NCBI RefSeq assembly: GCF_023336755.1
Contig: NZ_JALZWP010000002.1
Location: forward strand, 124,001 to 188,000
Origin: Roseinatronobacter domitianus
GTDB lineage: Bacteria > Pseudomonadota > Alphaproteobacteria > Rhodobacterales > Rhodobacteraceae
Length of the DNA: 64,000 nt
Reading direction: 5' to 3'
The translations under genes were made by a program, and so were the position numbers. Shown here piece by piece: positions 9,105 to 17,977 of the stretch (position 1 is its first letter; each line of letters opens with the position of its first letter). A model generated the notes under the pieces. That model was given only the letters and a program-made list of their open reading frames with translations. It did no database searches and had not been told where the DNA came from.

Positions 9105-9112
9105 CCTTTTTT
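9081..9112. terminator. Bidirectional rho-independent terminator downstream of SDR gene
   Basis: AAAAGGGTG (9081-9089) pairs with CACCCTTTT (9102-9110). The stem continues through one G-U pair and three GC pairs to a GCAA tetraloop, and is followed by TT on the forward strand. It lies 4 bp after the SDR stop on the reverse strand and separates that operon from the accessory patch. Confidence 0.75.
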
Positions 9113-9115
9113 ACC

Positions 9116-9922
9116 CTAATGCGCCGGGACCGAAACCGGGTCCAGTAGCGTGCGCCCGCCGTCGATGGTCACGATCTGCCCGGTCATGAAGGCCGCGGCG
9201 TCCGAGGAGAGGAATTGCACAGCCTCGGCTGCCTCTGACGCGGCGCCGATCCGGCCCATCGGCGTGTGGTGCAATATCCGCTCGCGGTAATCGTCATTCG
9301 CCTGCATCTGGTCTTTCAGATTAGCGCTCATGACCGACCCAAGCGCAACGCCATTGACCCGCACGCGCGACGCGGCCAAAGCCACGGCCATCGACCGTGT
9401 CATCTGGTCAAGCGCCGCAGAGGCGATGGAATAGGCCATCAGTTCCGGCTGGGTGCGGCGCGCGGCGATAGACGACAGGTTCACAATGGACCCGGCGGTT
9501 TTTATGTCGAGATCGTCTTCGGCCTGCGCAATCATGCGCTTGGCGACAAGCTGGCTTAGTTTCAGACTGGCCAGCAGGTTTTGCTGCAAGGCTTCCTCGA
9601 CAGTGTCGCTCTGGTCATCCAGCGGATCGGACGGAAAGCATTGCCGCGTGGCATTTACCAAGATGTCCACGCGGTCAAACGCATCCACGGTGGCCGATAG
9701 CAGGTTGGCGATGGTCAAACGCTCGCGCAGGTCGCCGGCAAAGAAGATCGCCTGTTCATCGGCCCCCGACATCTTGGCAACCTCGGATTTCAGTTTGCCT
9801 TCATCCCGGTCGGCCATGACGACATTCGCGCCTTGGTCTATGAAATGCCGCGCAATGGCCAGCCCCACCCCGTTGGCGGACCCGGTGATGATGGCGGTCT
9901 TGCCCGATATCGAAAAGCTCAT
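9116..9922 (-). CDS. SDR-family oxidoreductase lacking the catalytic lysine
   Basis: A 268-residue classical short-chain dehydrogenase. The cofactor motif TGSANGVG (13-20), VNA near 89-91, Ser151 in NLSSIAA and Tyr164 in AYSIASAAL are present and properly spaced. At Tyr+4, where the YxxxK lysine belongs, there is Ser168. The C-terminus carries the usual SDAAAFMTGQIVTIDGG block. Either the protein is a non-catalytic or altered SDR, or another group replaces the lysine. Its ATG at 9922 overlaps the stop of the upstream methyltransferase by 4 bp, so it is co-transcribed with the methyltransferase and probably clpS. Confidence 0.85.
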   Translation of the reverse strand: MSFSISGKTAIITGSANGVGLAIARHFIDQGANVVMADRDEGKLKSEVAKMSGADEQAIFFAGDLRERLTIANLLSATVDAFDRVDILVNATRQCFPSDPLDDQSDTVEEALQQNLLASLKLSQLVAKRMIAQAEDDLDIKTAGSIVNLSSIAARRTQPELMAYSIASAALDQMTRSMAVALAASRVRVNGVALGSVMSANLKDQMQANDDYRERILHHTPMGRIGAASEAAEAVQFLSSDAAAFMTGQIVTIDGGRTLLDPVSVPAH

Positions 9923-10941
9923 CGTTTCACCTTGCGCGGTTGCTTGGCATGCCAGACGCGAAACCGGTTATCTTCTGCCAGAACCGACAGATGCACGAAC
10001 CGTTCTTCCAGCGCAGGGGCATAGGGCAAATGGCGGTTGGCGACCAGCCATAACTGGCCACGCGTGCCCAAAGCGCGCGCGGCATTGGCGATGAAGGCCA
10101 GACCAAGTTCGGGCCGTGCGTCACGCCCGACATGGAACGGCGGGTTCATGACAATACCACCAAGGGAGTCTGGCAGCGCAAAACTGGTCGCATCCGCCCA
10201 ATGGAATTGGGTGCGCGGGTCGCGGATGTTGGCGCGCGCGGCCGCCAGCGCGTCATGTTCAGCCTCGACCAAGTGCAACACCTCTGGCCCGCTGCGCGCC
10301 AGAATTGCAGCCGACAGATAACCCCATCCAGCACCGAAATCGACCATGCGGGCGGGCAGCTCTGGCGGCAAGAGGCCAGCCAGCATGTGCGACGCCGGAT
10401 CGACACCATCTGCGGAAAACAGGCCCGGCACGGTGGTCATTGGGCCAAATTCGGTCGGCACGGTTTGTGCGCCGCTGGTCCAGTCTGAGAAATCGACACC
10501 ACGAGGGTCGAACCACACGAGTTTGCCATGCGCCTTAGAGACACTGTTCACGGCCACACGCCCGCGCAGGGCTTTCAGAATAGAATCGATGCCGTCCGTT
10601 TTTTGCCCGTCCACCAGCACCATCTGGCCTGCCAAGGCAGCGGCTTGGGCGATCAGCAGATGCGCATGATCCTTGGCGCGCGGCAGGCAGACAAGAACGC
10701 TTGGCGCGGGTTCAGCCCTCACACTCACATTGAAGCCTGCGGCTGCAAGCGCGTCATGGTCGGGGCGAAAGCCTTGCACCATCTGAATGCGGTCAACCTC
10801 TACCGGGTCAAACCCTTCGCCGGCATGAGGCCGCAATATAGTGACCGCGCCATCGGGCAGCACAAGGCCTTCGGAAAAGGCATAAGACATGCGCTCGGCG
10901 CGCGGGGCCGGGGCGGCCAAGGTCACAGGATTGTAGGGCAT
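9919..10941 (-). CDS. Class I SAM-dependent methyltransferase, RsmC/RlmG-like
   Basis: A 340-residue protein with an N-terminal half resembling the inactive duplicated domain of 16S rRNA m2G methyltransferases. The catalytic half carries SAM motif I DFGAGWGYLS (201-210), an acidic VEAEHDAL block and the NPPF motif (266-269), which marks N-methylation of a base amino group. Methylation of guanine in rRNA (RsmC, G1207 in E. coli) is the most likely job, but RlmG-type activity is not excluded. The ATG at 10941 lies 9 bp after clpS; a later ATG (10890) is an alternative. It overlaps the SDR gene. Confidence 0.82.
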   Translation of the reverse strand: MPYNPVTLAAPAPRAERMSYAFSEGLVLPDGAVTILRPHAGEGFDPVEVDRIQMVQGFRPDHDALAAAGFNVSVRAEPAPSVLVCLPRAKDHAHLLIAQAAALAGQMVLVDGQKTDGIDSILKALRGRVAVNSVSKAHGKLVWFDPRGVDFSDWTSGAQTVPTEFGPMTTVPGLFSADGVDPASHMLAGLLPPELPARMVDFGAGWGYLSAAILARSGPEVLHLVEAEHDALAAARANIRDPRTQFHWADATSFALPDSLGGIVMNPPFHVGRDARPELGLAFIANAARALGTRGQLWLVANRHLPYAPALEERFVHLSVLAEDNRFRVWHAKQPRKVKR

Positions 10942-10950
10942 GAAGCGCGT

Positions 10951-11286
10951 TTATTCTTTTTCAAGCGTGCATTGCAGCGGGTGCTGGTGGCGGCGCGCAA
11001 AATCCATCACCTGCGCGACCTTGGTTTCGGCCACTTCATGCGAGAAGACGCCGACCACCGCAACGCCCTTTTTATGCACCGTCAGCATGATGTCGAACGC
11101 CATGGCATGCGACATCCCGAAAAACCGCTCCAGCACATGCACGACGAATTCCATCGGCGTGTAGTCGTCATTCAGCAGCATGACCTTATACATCGGGGGC
11201 CGCTGGGTGCGGGTTTTCGTCTTGGTGACGACCGCGTCATCATTCTGCGGTCCATCACCCTCTGTCATGGTTGGGGCAAACTGCAT
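10951..11286 (-). CDS. clpS: ATP-dependent Clp protease adaptor ClpS
   Basis: A 111-residue N-end-rule adaptor that hands substrates with bulky N-terminal residues to ClpAP. A disordered N-terminal tail rich in charged residues is followed by the core [17 protein letters not shown]. In that core NDD and the Met/Thr pocket residues bind the substrate N-terminus, and the helix MLTVHKKG with its conserved His completes the pocket. The ATG at 11286 is preceded by GGAAG six bases upstream; a GTG one codon earlier is less likely. It heads a reverse-strand group with the methyltransferase and SDR genes. Confidence 0.95.
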   Translation of the reverse strand: MQFAPTMTEGDGPQNDDAVVTKTKTRTQRPPMYKVMLLNDDYTPMEFVVHVLERFFGMSHAMAFDIMLTVHKKGVAVVGVFSHEVAETKVAQVMDFARRHQHPLQCTLEKE

Positions 11287-11378
11287 CACGCTCTTCCGCT
11301 TGGTTTATTCTGGCTGCTATAGCGGGGAATATAGGGCGAGTCACCCCTCTGAAAACCCCTCCCCGAACCGGAGACGTC

Positions 11379-12083
11379 ATGGACAGGATCACAACCATCG
11401 GCTTCGACGCGGATGACACGCTTTGGCACAATGAACGCTTCTTTCGGCTGACCCAAGACCATTTTGCCGGGCTTCTGGCAGAGTATACCGAGCGTGAGAC
11501 TCTTATGACGCGCCTGCTGGAGGCGGAAAAACGCAACCTTGCGCGGTATGGTTACGGCATAAAAGGGTTCATGCTGTCGATGATAGAAACCGCAATAGAG
11601 GTGACGGACCAACGCGTTCCCGCCGCTGTCATCGCAGAAATCCTGAGCGCGGGGCAGGAGATGCTGCGCCATCCGATTGAACTGCTGCCTCATGCGGAAG
11701 AAAGTATCCGCGCACTGGCCCCGTCACACCGCTTGGTTTTGATTACAAAAGGAGACTTGCTGGATCAGGAACGCAAGCTGGCCCAATCGTCTTTGGGCGA
11801 CTTGTTCGATGCAATCGAAATCGTGTCAGAGAAAACGCCGGAAACCTATGCCCGGATTTTCATCCGCCATGGCGACGGGGCCGAACAAGCGTTAATGGCT
11901 GGCAATTCCATGCGCTCTGATGTGGTGGCCCCGATTATGGCTGGCGCATGGGGCGTTCACGTCCCCCACGGGCTGGAATGGGAAATCGAACACGCCGAGC
12001 CGCCTTTTGCGCATGACCGATTTCGGACCCTGCGACATTTGGGCGAATTGCCGGACCTTGTGGGCTGGATCGACGGATGCTGA
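11379..12083 (+). CDS. HAD-superfamily hydrolase
   Basis: A 234-residue phosphatase-like protein. Motif I is DADDTLW with the nucleophile Asp10 and Asp12. Motif II lies in VLITKGD and motif IV in GNSMRSDVVAP. A helical cap (about 20-90) marks subclass I, as in YjjG/phosphoglycolate-phosphatase-like enzymes. The ATG at 11379 follows CCGGAGACGTC; an upstream in-frame extension lacks a ribosome-binding site and overlaps the clpS promoter. The substrate is unknown. Confidence 0.85.
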   Translation: MDRITTIGFDADDTLWHNERFFRLTQDHFAGLLAEYTERETLMTRLLEAEKRNLARYGYGIKGFMLSMIETAIEVTDQRVPAAVIAEILSAGQEMLRHPIELLPHAEESIRALAPSHRLVLITKGDLLDQERKLAQSSLGDLFDAIEIVSEKTPETYARIFIRHGDGAEQALMAGNSMRSDVVAPIMAGAWGVHVPHGLEWEIEHAEPPFAHDRFRTLRHLGELPDLVGWIDGC

Positions 12084-12155
12084 CGCAGCATCTTGCGCCA
12101 AGGCCAAGATCAACCCCTACACCTGCGCGCAGATCGCATTAAGAACCTGCCAAAA

Positions 12156-12172
12156 CATGTTGAATAAACATG
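12156..12172. promoter_or_regulatory. Small inverted repeat upstream of carboxypeptidase gene
   Basis: CATGTT (12156-12161) and AACATG (12167-12172) form a 6-bp dyad with a 5-nt spacer in the 169-bp region before the D,D-carboxypeptidase. It may be an operator, but arms this short also arise by chance. Confidence 0.25.
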
Positions 12173-12252
12173 CTTTTCCATTGTTAGCGTTCATGTTACC
12201 CTGCCTATGAGCAGTTAAAACCGCATAAAAATAAGCGGACAAAGGTAGAGGC

Positions 12253-14166
12253 ATGAATATGCAGGCGCAGGTCATGCGGCGCGTGGGGCTTGGCATTTTG
12301 GTGCTGGGATGGGGGCTTGTCGCCGCCCTTTCGCCGCTTTCAGCCGCACCCTATGCAGCGATGGTGATGGATGCTCGCAATGGCGAGGTAATCCACGCCC
12401 GCAATCATGACACGAGGCTGCATCCGGCTTCGCTGACCAAAATGATGACGCTGTATATTGCATTTGAAGCGGTAAAACACGGCGAAGTCGGTCTGGACAC
12501 GAAATTCAAGGTCAGCCGACGCGCAACACGGGCGGAATGTGTCTGCCTTGGCTTGAAGGAAGGCCAGCGGATTTCGCTGCGCTACCTGATCCGGGCCGCC
12601 GCGCTGCGCTCTGCCAATGATGCCGCGGTCGTGATTGCCGAGGGCATTTCCGGCAGTGTCGAGGCATTTGCAGACCGCATGACCCGGACCGCTCGTGCGA
12701 TGGGAATGCAGAACACCACCTTCAAGAACCCGCATGGGCTTACCCAGTCTGGCCATGTCTCGACCGCGCGCGACATGACAATTCTGGGGCGACAGTTGTT
12801 CTTCGACTACCCGCAATATTTCAACATCTTCTCACGCCGGTCCGATTTCGCGGGCGTGGCCAATGTGCCCAATACCAACCGTCGCTTTCTGGACGCGTAT
12901 CAAGGCGCCAATGGCATCAAGACCGGTTATACGCGCGCGGCAGGATTTAACCTGACGGCGTCTGCCCAACGCGGGTCAAAGCATGTCATCGCCACCATGT
13001 TCGGCGGGTCTTCGACAGCCGCGCGCAATGCCCGCGTCGCGGAACTGCTGGATATGGGGTTCAGCCGTGCCAAGTCGCGTGTGGCGGTGCGCAAACCCGC
13101 AACTCCAGCTTATCAAGGACGTAGCACCCTTGTCGCCTCCAAGCCCCAGAATGGCGATGATGACCCCAATGCTGGCGCCAAGACGATTCGTCTTGTTACG
13201 GCTGTGCGCAAAAGCCCGCGCCCGCGTCCACGCCCTACCCCGCAATTGCCAGAGGAATTGCTTGTGGCGGTTGCGGAAGGCGTCGATGCGTCGGTCCTGG
13301 AAACAGCAGCAGAGTTGAGCCTGACAGAGCTTGCGCCCGAAGCACTTGAAATAACCCCCCCGCCCCGCCCCGTGTTCGATGCAGAAACCGAAACGGCAGA
13401 GATTACAGAGGCGCTGGATTTGGCCGTGGCGGAAGCCGCAGGGTTCACTGTTGCGACCCCCGAAGACCTCGCTGCACTGGAGCCAGATGCAGATATAGAG
13501 GCGCTGGATGCGGTCGCGCAAGATGGCGGCGCGAGCGAAGACCTGCCCTCGACCGATCTTGTTGAGCTTGCCGACGCCACCCAAGATACAATCGAAATGG
13601 CAAGCGCCCCCGTTACGTCCGACATGGACGGCGGCACCGAGGTTAGACCCGACCCGGTGGCATTACAGGGCGCTCTCACACAAGACGAAGGCCCGGCACC
13701 AGAAATGCTATGGACCGGCGCGCCCGAATCCTTTCTGCCGGAACCTGTCGACACGCCGCTTAACCTGAACGCCGATCTGGACGTAGCGGCAGCGCCCGCT
13801 CTTCCGGCGGAAACCGGGATCATTCTGACGCGAAGCGACACATCAGGTCAGGATCTTGCCACGGCCATGGTCGCGGAAAGCTTCAATGCAGAGACGCCAC
13901 AGGTCATCAGCCGGATATCGACCTCTGATGCAGGCAGGCTTTGGAGGGTTTCGCTGGGCGTGTTCAATTCCCGTCACGATGCCGAACGCAGCTTGATTAC
14001 CGTGCGCATGGCAGAATCTCAGGCTCTTGCCAGCGGTGTTAGCCGGGTTCGACAGGTAAGCGGGCGGTTCGAAGCCAGCTTTGCCGGTTTAACCCAAACC
14101 GAAGCCGGTCGGGCCTGCGCCAGATTATCCGCACGCGGAATGGATTGCGCGGTTGACCAGCCCTAA
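12253..14166 (+). CDS. D-alanyl-D-alanine carboxypeptidase with C-terminal SPOR domain
   Basis: A 637-residue periplasmic penicillin-binding protein (peptidase S11) that trims the terminal D-Ala of peptidoglycan stem peptides. A signal peptide (about 1-32) is followed by SLTK with nucleophile Ser60 and Lys63, SAN at 120-122 and KTG at 223-225. A long acidic, Ala/Pro-rich linker (about 290-540), probably disordered, connects to a C-terminal SPOR domain (about 560-637, from LWRVSLGVF), which binds denuded glycan at division sites. The released D-alanine is a possible substrate for the D-amino-acid enzymes at the window's right end. It converges with the DMT exporter gene, overlapping by 4 bp. 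Confidence 0.93.
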   Translation: MNMQAQVMRRVGLGILVLGWGLVAALSPLSAAPYAAMVMDARNGEVIHARNHDTRLHPASLTKMMTLYIAFEAVKHGEVGLDTKFKVSRRATRAECVCLGLKEGQRISLRYLIRAAALRSANDAAVVIAEGISGSVEAFADRMTRTARAMGMQNTTFKNPHGLTQSGHVSTARDMTILGRQLFFDYPQYFNIFSRRSDFAGVANVPNTNRRFLDAYQGANGIKTGYTRAAGFNLTASAQRGSKHVIATMFGGSSTAARNARVAELLDMGFSRAKSRVAVRKPATPAYQGRSTLVASKPQNGDDDPNAGAKTIRLVTAVRKSPRPRPRPTPQLPEELLVAVAEGVDASVLETAAELSLTELAPEALEITPPPRPVFDAETETAEITEALDLAVAEAAGFTVATPEDLAALEPDADIEALDAVAQDGGASEDLPSTDLVELADATQDTIEMASAPVTSDMDGGTEVRPDPVALQGALTQDEGPAPEMLWTGAPESFLPEPVDTPLNLNADLDVAAAPALPAETGIILTRSDTSGQDLATAMVAESFNAETPQVISRISTSDAGRLWRVSLGVFNSRHDAERSLITVRMAESQALASGVSRVRQVSGRFEASFAGLTQTEAGRACARLSARGMDCAVDQP

Positions 14167-15041
14167 ATCGGTTTCACGACAACGCGGGATCGCTGCACCG
14201 CAAGGATACCGGCCATAATAATCGCCACGCCAATCACGTCATATGGGCCAAGTCTTTCGCCCAGCAGCAGTGCCGCAACCGCAACACCAAAAAACGGGTT
14301 CAGGAAGTGGAAGGTCGCGGCACGCACGGCACCGATCCGCCCAACCAGCAGAAACCAGACCCATGTCGCGGCAAGGCCGGGAATAAGCACCGTGTAGCTG
14401 AAGGCGGCACCAAGCTGCCATGACCAGACGACATCGAAGGTTTCCAGCGCAAGCGCCGGCCCTGCCAGCAGAGCAGAGCCAACCAGCATTTGCAAACCCA
14501 CGATCATCAACAGGTTACCACCACCCGCCGAGGCGCCGCGCACCGACAGCGTGGCCACCGTCAGCGCGATCGCGCCTGCGACGCAAAGCGCCACGCCATA
14601 CAGGTCCACCCCGCCGCCCATCCGCGCGCCCATAATAAGCGCAACACCGCCAAAGCCAGCGGCCAGACCAGCAACGGCAAGCGGGCGCAGCCGTTCGCCG
14701 GCAAAGGCCCATCCGGCAAAGGCGACCAAAAGCGGCATCGAGGACGCGATGATCGCAGCCAGAGAGGCCTCGACGGTCTGCATGGCGATAAAGTTCAAAC
14801 CAAGGTAAAGCGCGTTTTGTGACAGCCCGAAGACAAAAATTGCGCGCCATTGAGCCGTGGTAAGCTGCCATGTCTGGCCCAGCGCCCTTGCAATGGCGAT
14901 CCCGATGAGGCCAGAGATCAGGAATCGCAGCGATAACGACATAAGGGGCGGTGCAGATTGCACGATGATCCGGGCCGACGCAAAGGCGGAAGACCACATA
15001 AAGGCAAAGGCAAGCCCCATCATCAGCGCGCGAATATCCAT
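14163..15041 (-). CDS. DMT-family (EamA) transporter
   Basis: A 292-residue membrane protein with ten predicted helices in two EamA repeats (about 5-135 and 150-285). It opens with ALMMGLAFAFMWSSAFASAR and has the typical W-S-x-F-A and Pro-rich loop features of drug/metabolite exporters. The second repeat ends in LLLGERLGPYDVIGVAIIMAG, a hallmark of the family. The substrate cannot be inferred. It overlaps the 3' end of the carboxypeptidase gene on the other strand and is divergent from the cytochrome gene. Confidence 0.87.
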   Translation of the reverse strand: MDIRALMMGLAFAFMWSSAFASARIIVQSAPPLMSLSLRFLISGLIGIAIARALGQTWQLTTAQWRAIFVFGLSQNALYLGLNFIAMQTVEASLAAIIASSMPLLVAFAGWAFAGERLRPLAVAGLAAGFGGVALIMGARMGGGVDLYGVALCVAGAIALTVATLSVRGASAGGGNLLMIVGLQMLVGSALLAGPALALETFDVVWSWQLGAAFSYTVLIPGLAATWVWFLLVGRIGAVRAATFHFLNPFFGVAVAALLLGERLGPYDVIGVAIIMAGILAVQRSRVVVKPI

Positions 15042-15263
15042 GGCGGGGCCTTTCTACCAGCTTACTGCACATGTGAATCGATACAGCCTGCCCGGCAGGG
15101 TTTCCAGCCCGCAATTGGCTATGCTGCGCCCCACAATCGAATAGGTATATTCAAGATTTCATATTTAGAACGTTGCGAAATTGCGTTTGTAGGGTATGGT
15201 GGCCACGTTGTCCGGTATTCAACCGTATTCTGACGACTGTAAGCCATTAAGGAAGAGGATCCG

Positions 15264-15689
15264 ATGAAGCTTAAAGCCGCCACGATTGTTGCCCTTTGCG
15301 CCCTGCCGATGAGTGCACAAGCCCAAGCCAGCGGAGATGCCGCCGCAGGTGAAAGTAATTTCCGCCAATGCGCAAGCTGCCACGGTGTTGCCTCGCCCGA
15401 TGGCGACGTGATTCATCGTGTCGCGCCGACCGGCCCGAACCTTTGGGGCGTCGCCGGGCGCGTTGCAGGGGCATATGACGGCTACAGCCGTTATTCCAGC
15501 GCCATACAAGCCGCTGGCGAAGCCGGTATCACCTGGACCGAAGAAAATTTCGTCGCCTATGTCAACGATCCGACCGGCTACCTGCGCGAAGTAACCGGCG
15601 ATGCGCGGGCACGCTCGAACATGAACCACCGCCTGCGTGGTTCCGCCGAAGACATCTATGCCTATCTGGCGCAGTTCGGCGCCGAATAG
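15264..15689 (+). CDS. Periplasmic class I cytochrome c
   Basis: A 141-residue protein with a Sec signal (about 1-22), a haem-binding CASCH (Cys36, Cys39, His40) and a candidate axial Met120 in RARSNMNHRL. The order CxxCH, GPNLWGVAGR, YSRYSSA and then the Met ligand is that of cytochrome c2/c550-like electron carriers. The ribosome-binding site GAAGAGGATCCG precedes the ATG. It stands alone, ended by a strong terminator. The electron partner is unknown. Confidence 0.88.
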   Translation: MKLKAATIVALCALPMSAQAQASGDAAAGESNFRQCASCHGVASPDGDVIHRVAPTGPNLWGVAGRVAGAYDGYSRYSSAIQAAGEAGITWTEENFVAYVNDPTGYLREVTGDARARSNMNHRLRGSAEDIYAYLAQFGAE

Positions 15690-15707
15690 GCCAAATGGAC
15701 GAACACC

Positions 15708-15733
15708 AAAAAGGGGCCGCATGGCCCCTTTTT
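15708..15733. terminator. Bidirectional rho-independent terminator between cytochrome c and folC
   Basis: AAAAAGGGGCC (15708-15718) pairs perfectly with GGCCCCTTTTT (15723-15733) around a 4-nt loop. A-tract and T-tract flank it on both sides, so it can stop transcripts from both the cytochrome gene and the convergent folC operon. Confidence 0.9.
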
Positions 15734-15745
15734 CATGCGCGGTGG

Positions 15746-17014
15746 CTAACCGTTTTCGCGCAAGATATTCCCCGCAAGGTATAACGACCCGCAGATCAGA
15801 ACCTGCGCCGAGGAATCCTCTGCGGCGATTGCCTGCAACGCAGCCAGAACGCTTTCGGCCTCAACGGCCTCTATGCCAGCGCCGCGCGCGGCCTCGGCCG
15901 TGGCCTGCGCGCTTAACGTCGCGGCCTCGCCCGGAATAGACACCGCATAAAGCCTGCGCGCATGTGGCGCCAAAGGCTGCATAAAGCCGGTTACGTCCTT
16001 GGTGTTCAGCATCCCGCAGATCATCCAGAGCGGGCGGTCGCCCTGCGCCGCGAGCGTAGATGCAATCGCCTGCCCCGCAGCCGGGTTGTGGCCGCCATCC
16101 AGCCAAAGCGTACCGCCCGGCAGGGCATCCACCAGCGGACCTTGGCGCAACCGTTGCATCCGAGCAGGCCATTCGGCGCGGGTGACGGCGGCGTCTGCTC
16201 CGGCCCCATGACCAAGTGCACGCAAAGCCGCAATCGCGGTTCCGGCATTCTGCACTTGGTGCGGCCCAGCCAAACGCGGCAACGGCACGTCCAGAAGCCC
16301 GGTTTCGTCCTGATAAACCAGCCTTCCGGCTTCGGTCATGACATGCCAATGCTGGCCTTGCACCATCAGCGGCGCGCCCAGACGGGCGGCGCGCGCCTCT
16401 ATCACGTCGATAGCCTCATCCCCTTGCGTGGCCACCACGCAAGGCACACCGCGTTTCATGATACCGGCTTTCTCGCCCGCGATTTTGCCAAGCGTATTTC
16501 CCAGATATTGCTCATGATCCATGCTGACCGGGGTGATGATGGTCAGCGCGGGTGTCTCGACCACATTGGTCGCGTCCAGCCGCCCACCAAGCCCGACCTC
16601 TAGTAGCGTGTAATCGGCCGGTGTGCGGGCAAAGGCCAGAAGCGCTGCACAGGTCGTGATCTCGAAATAGGTGATCGCGTCCGCGCCGTTGGCGTGCAGG
16701 CATTCGTCCAGAATGGCGCTTAGCGTATCTTCAGCAATCAAATCGCCCGCCAGCCGAATACGTTCATGAAACCGCGCCAGATGCGGGCTGGTATAGGCGT
16801 GAACCGACAGCCCAACCCCTTCCAACCCGGCACGGATCATGGCTTGGGTGCTGCCCTTGCCATTGGTGCCGGCAATATGGATGACCGGCGGCAAGCGCCG
16901 TTCGGGATGGTCCAAGGCCGCCAACAAGCGCCAGACACGATCCAGCGTCAGGTCGATGATCTTGGGGTGAAATTCCATCATCCGCGCCAAAAGCGCGTCG
17001 GACCCGGTGGTCAT
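15746..17014 (-). CDS. folC: Dihydrofolate synthase / folylpolyglutamate synthase
   Basis: A 422-residue Mur-ligase-like enzyme that adds glutamate to dihydropteroate and to folates. The P-loop is HIAGTNGKGST, followed by SPHLARFHERIR (the Mg/ATP loop). MDHEQYLG, EKAGIMKRGVP and the C-terminal-domain motif WLDGGHNPAA are present. The ATG at 17014 is chosen because it follows the accD stop by one base; a longer reading into accD adds an unlikely Leu-rich stretch. The pairing accD-folC is the conserved bacterial order. Confidence 0.95.
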   Translation of the reverse strand: MTTGSDALLARMMEFHPKIIDLTLDRVWRLLAALDHPERRLPPVIHIAGTNGKGSTQAMIRAGLEGVGLSVHAYTSPHLARFHERIRLAGDLIAEDTLSAILDECLHANGADAITYFEITTCAALLAFARTPADYTLLEVGLGGRLDATNVVETPALTIITPVSMDHEQYLGNTLGKIAGEKAGIMKRGVPCVVATQGDEAIDVIEARAARLGAPLMVQGQHWHVMTEAGRLVYQDETGLLDVPLPRLAGPHQVQNAGTAIAALRALGHGAGADAAVTRAEWPARMQRLRQGPLVDALPGGTLWLDGGHNPAAGQAIASTLAAQGDRPLWMICGMLNTKDVTGFMQPLAPHARRLYAVSIPGEAATLSAQATAEAARGAGIEAVEAESVLAALQAIAAEDSSAQVLICGSLYLAGNILRENG

Positions 17015-17015
17015 C

Positions 17016-17921
17016 TTAATCGGCCCTTGCAGAAGCAGCAGACGGAGGCGGCAGATCGCCATGCACCACGGCGCTTTGCCCGGTCAGCATGCGCAGGACA
17101 GTGGCAATTTCGGCACGCTGCTCTTTGCGCGGCGTCACGCGGTCCAGCATGCCATGATCCAGCAGGTATTCGGCGCGCTGGAACCCTTCGGGCAGGGTTT
17201 CGCGGATCGTCTGTTCGATCACGCGCGGCCCGGCAAAACAAATAAGCGCGCCGGGTTCCGCGATCTGCACATCGCCCAGCATGGCGTAACTGGCGGTCAC
17301 GCCGCCGGTGGTCGGATGCGTCAGAACTACGATATAGGGCAGACCGGCCTCGCGCAGCATATCAATCGCGACAGTGGTGCGCGGCATCTGCATCAGCGAC
17401 AAGATGCCTTCCTGCATCCGCGCGCCGCCCGCGGCAGAAAACAGCACCAAGGGCAGTTTGCGCGCCACGGCATGTTCAGCGGCGGCAATAATCGCATTGC
17501 CCACATACATGCCCATCGACCCGGCCATAAAGCTGAAATCCTGCGCCACAGCGACCAGTTTGGTGCGCAGCACCTCGCCCTCGGCCACAAGCATCGCCTC
17601 TTTCTGCCCCGTTGCCTTCTGCGCCGCTTTCATGCGGTCAGGGTATTTCTTCTGATCGCGAAATTGCAAAGGGTCAGGCAGCGGTGCCGGCACCTCTATT
17701 TCCTGATACAGGCCGCCATCGAAGAAATTGGCGAAACGCTCACGCGGGGTCAGCGCCATATGATGCCCGCAATTGGTGCAAACCTGCTGGTTGTCCGTCA
17801 GTTCACGGTGAAACAGCATGGTCCCACATTCGGGGCATTTTTCCCAAAGATTTTCGGGCATCTCGCGCTTGGTAAAGAACGAGTCGATCGTGGGGCGAAC
17901 GTAGTTGGTGATCCAGTTCAT
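17016..17921 (-). CDS. accD: Acetyl-CoA carboxylase carboxyltransferase beta subunit
   Basis: A 301-residue subunit that, with AccA, moves the carboxyl group from biotin to acetyl-CoA to give malonyl-CoA. The four-cysteine zinc ribbon at the N-terminus is complete (Cys29, Cys32, Cys48, Cys51). The crotonase-like core contains [23 protein letters not shown] and [13 protein letters not shown], which form the oxyanion holes. It precedes folC by one base and follows the CPBP protease gene by 56 bp. Confidence 0.97.
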   Translation of the reverse strand: MNWITNYVRPTIDSFFTKREMPENLWEKCPECGTMLFHRELTDNQQVCTNCGHHMALTPRERFANFFDGGLYQEIEVPAPLPDPLQFRDQKKYPDRMKAAQKATGQKEAMLVAEGEVLRTKLVAVAQDFSFMAGSMGMYVGNAIIAAAEHAVARKLPLVLFSAAGGARMQEGILSLMQMPRTTVAIDMLREAGLPYIVVLTHPTTGGVTASYAMLGDVQIAEPGALICFAGPRVIEQTIRETLPEGFQRAEYLLDHGMLDRVTPRKEQRAEIATVLRMLTGQSAVVHGDLPPPSAASARAD

Positions 17922-17977
17922 CTTGCATCCCTGCGCAGACTTTGGTCCGAGATAAGCAAAGCCTGCGGCAAATGCAA

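Larger units (their letters stand above)
8565..9115. other. 551-bp accessory intergenic region
   Basis: This stretch between the low-GC gene and the SDR gene has lower GC than the surroundings and no confidently recognised gene. It holds a TATGAT hexamer (reverse strand, 8602-8597) that could be the -10 of the low-GC gene, two hairpins described separately, and one possible 83-codon frame on the reverse strand. Confidence 0.5.
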
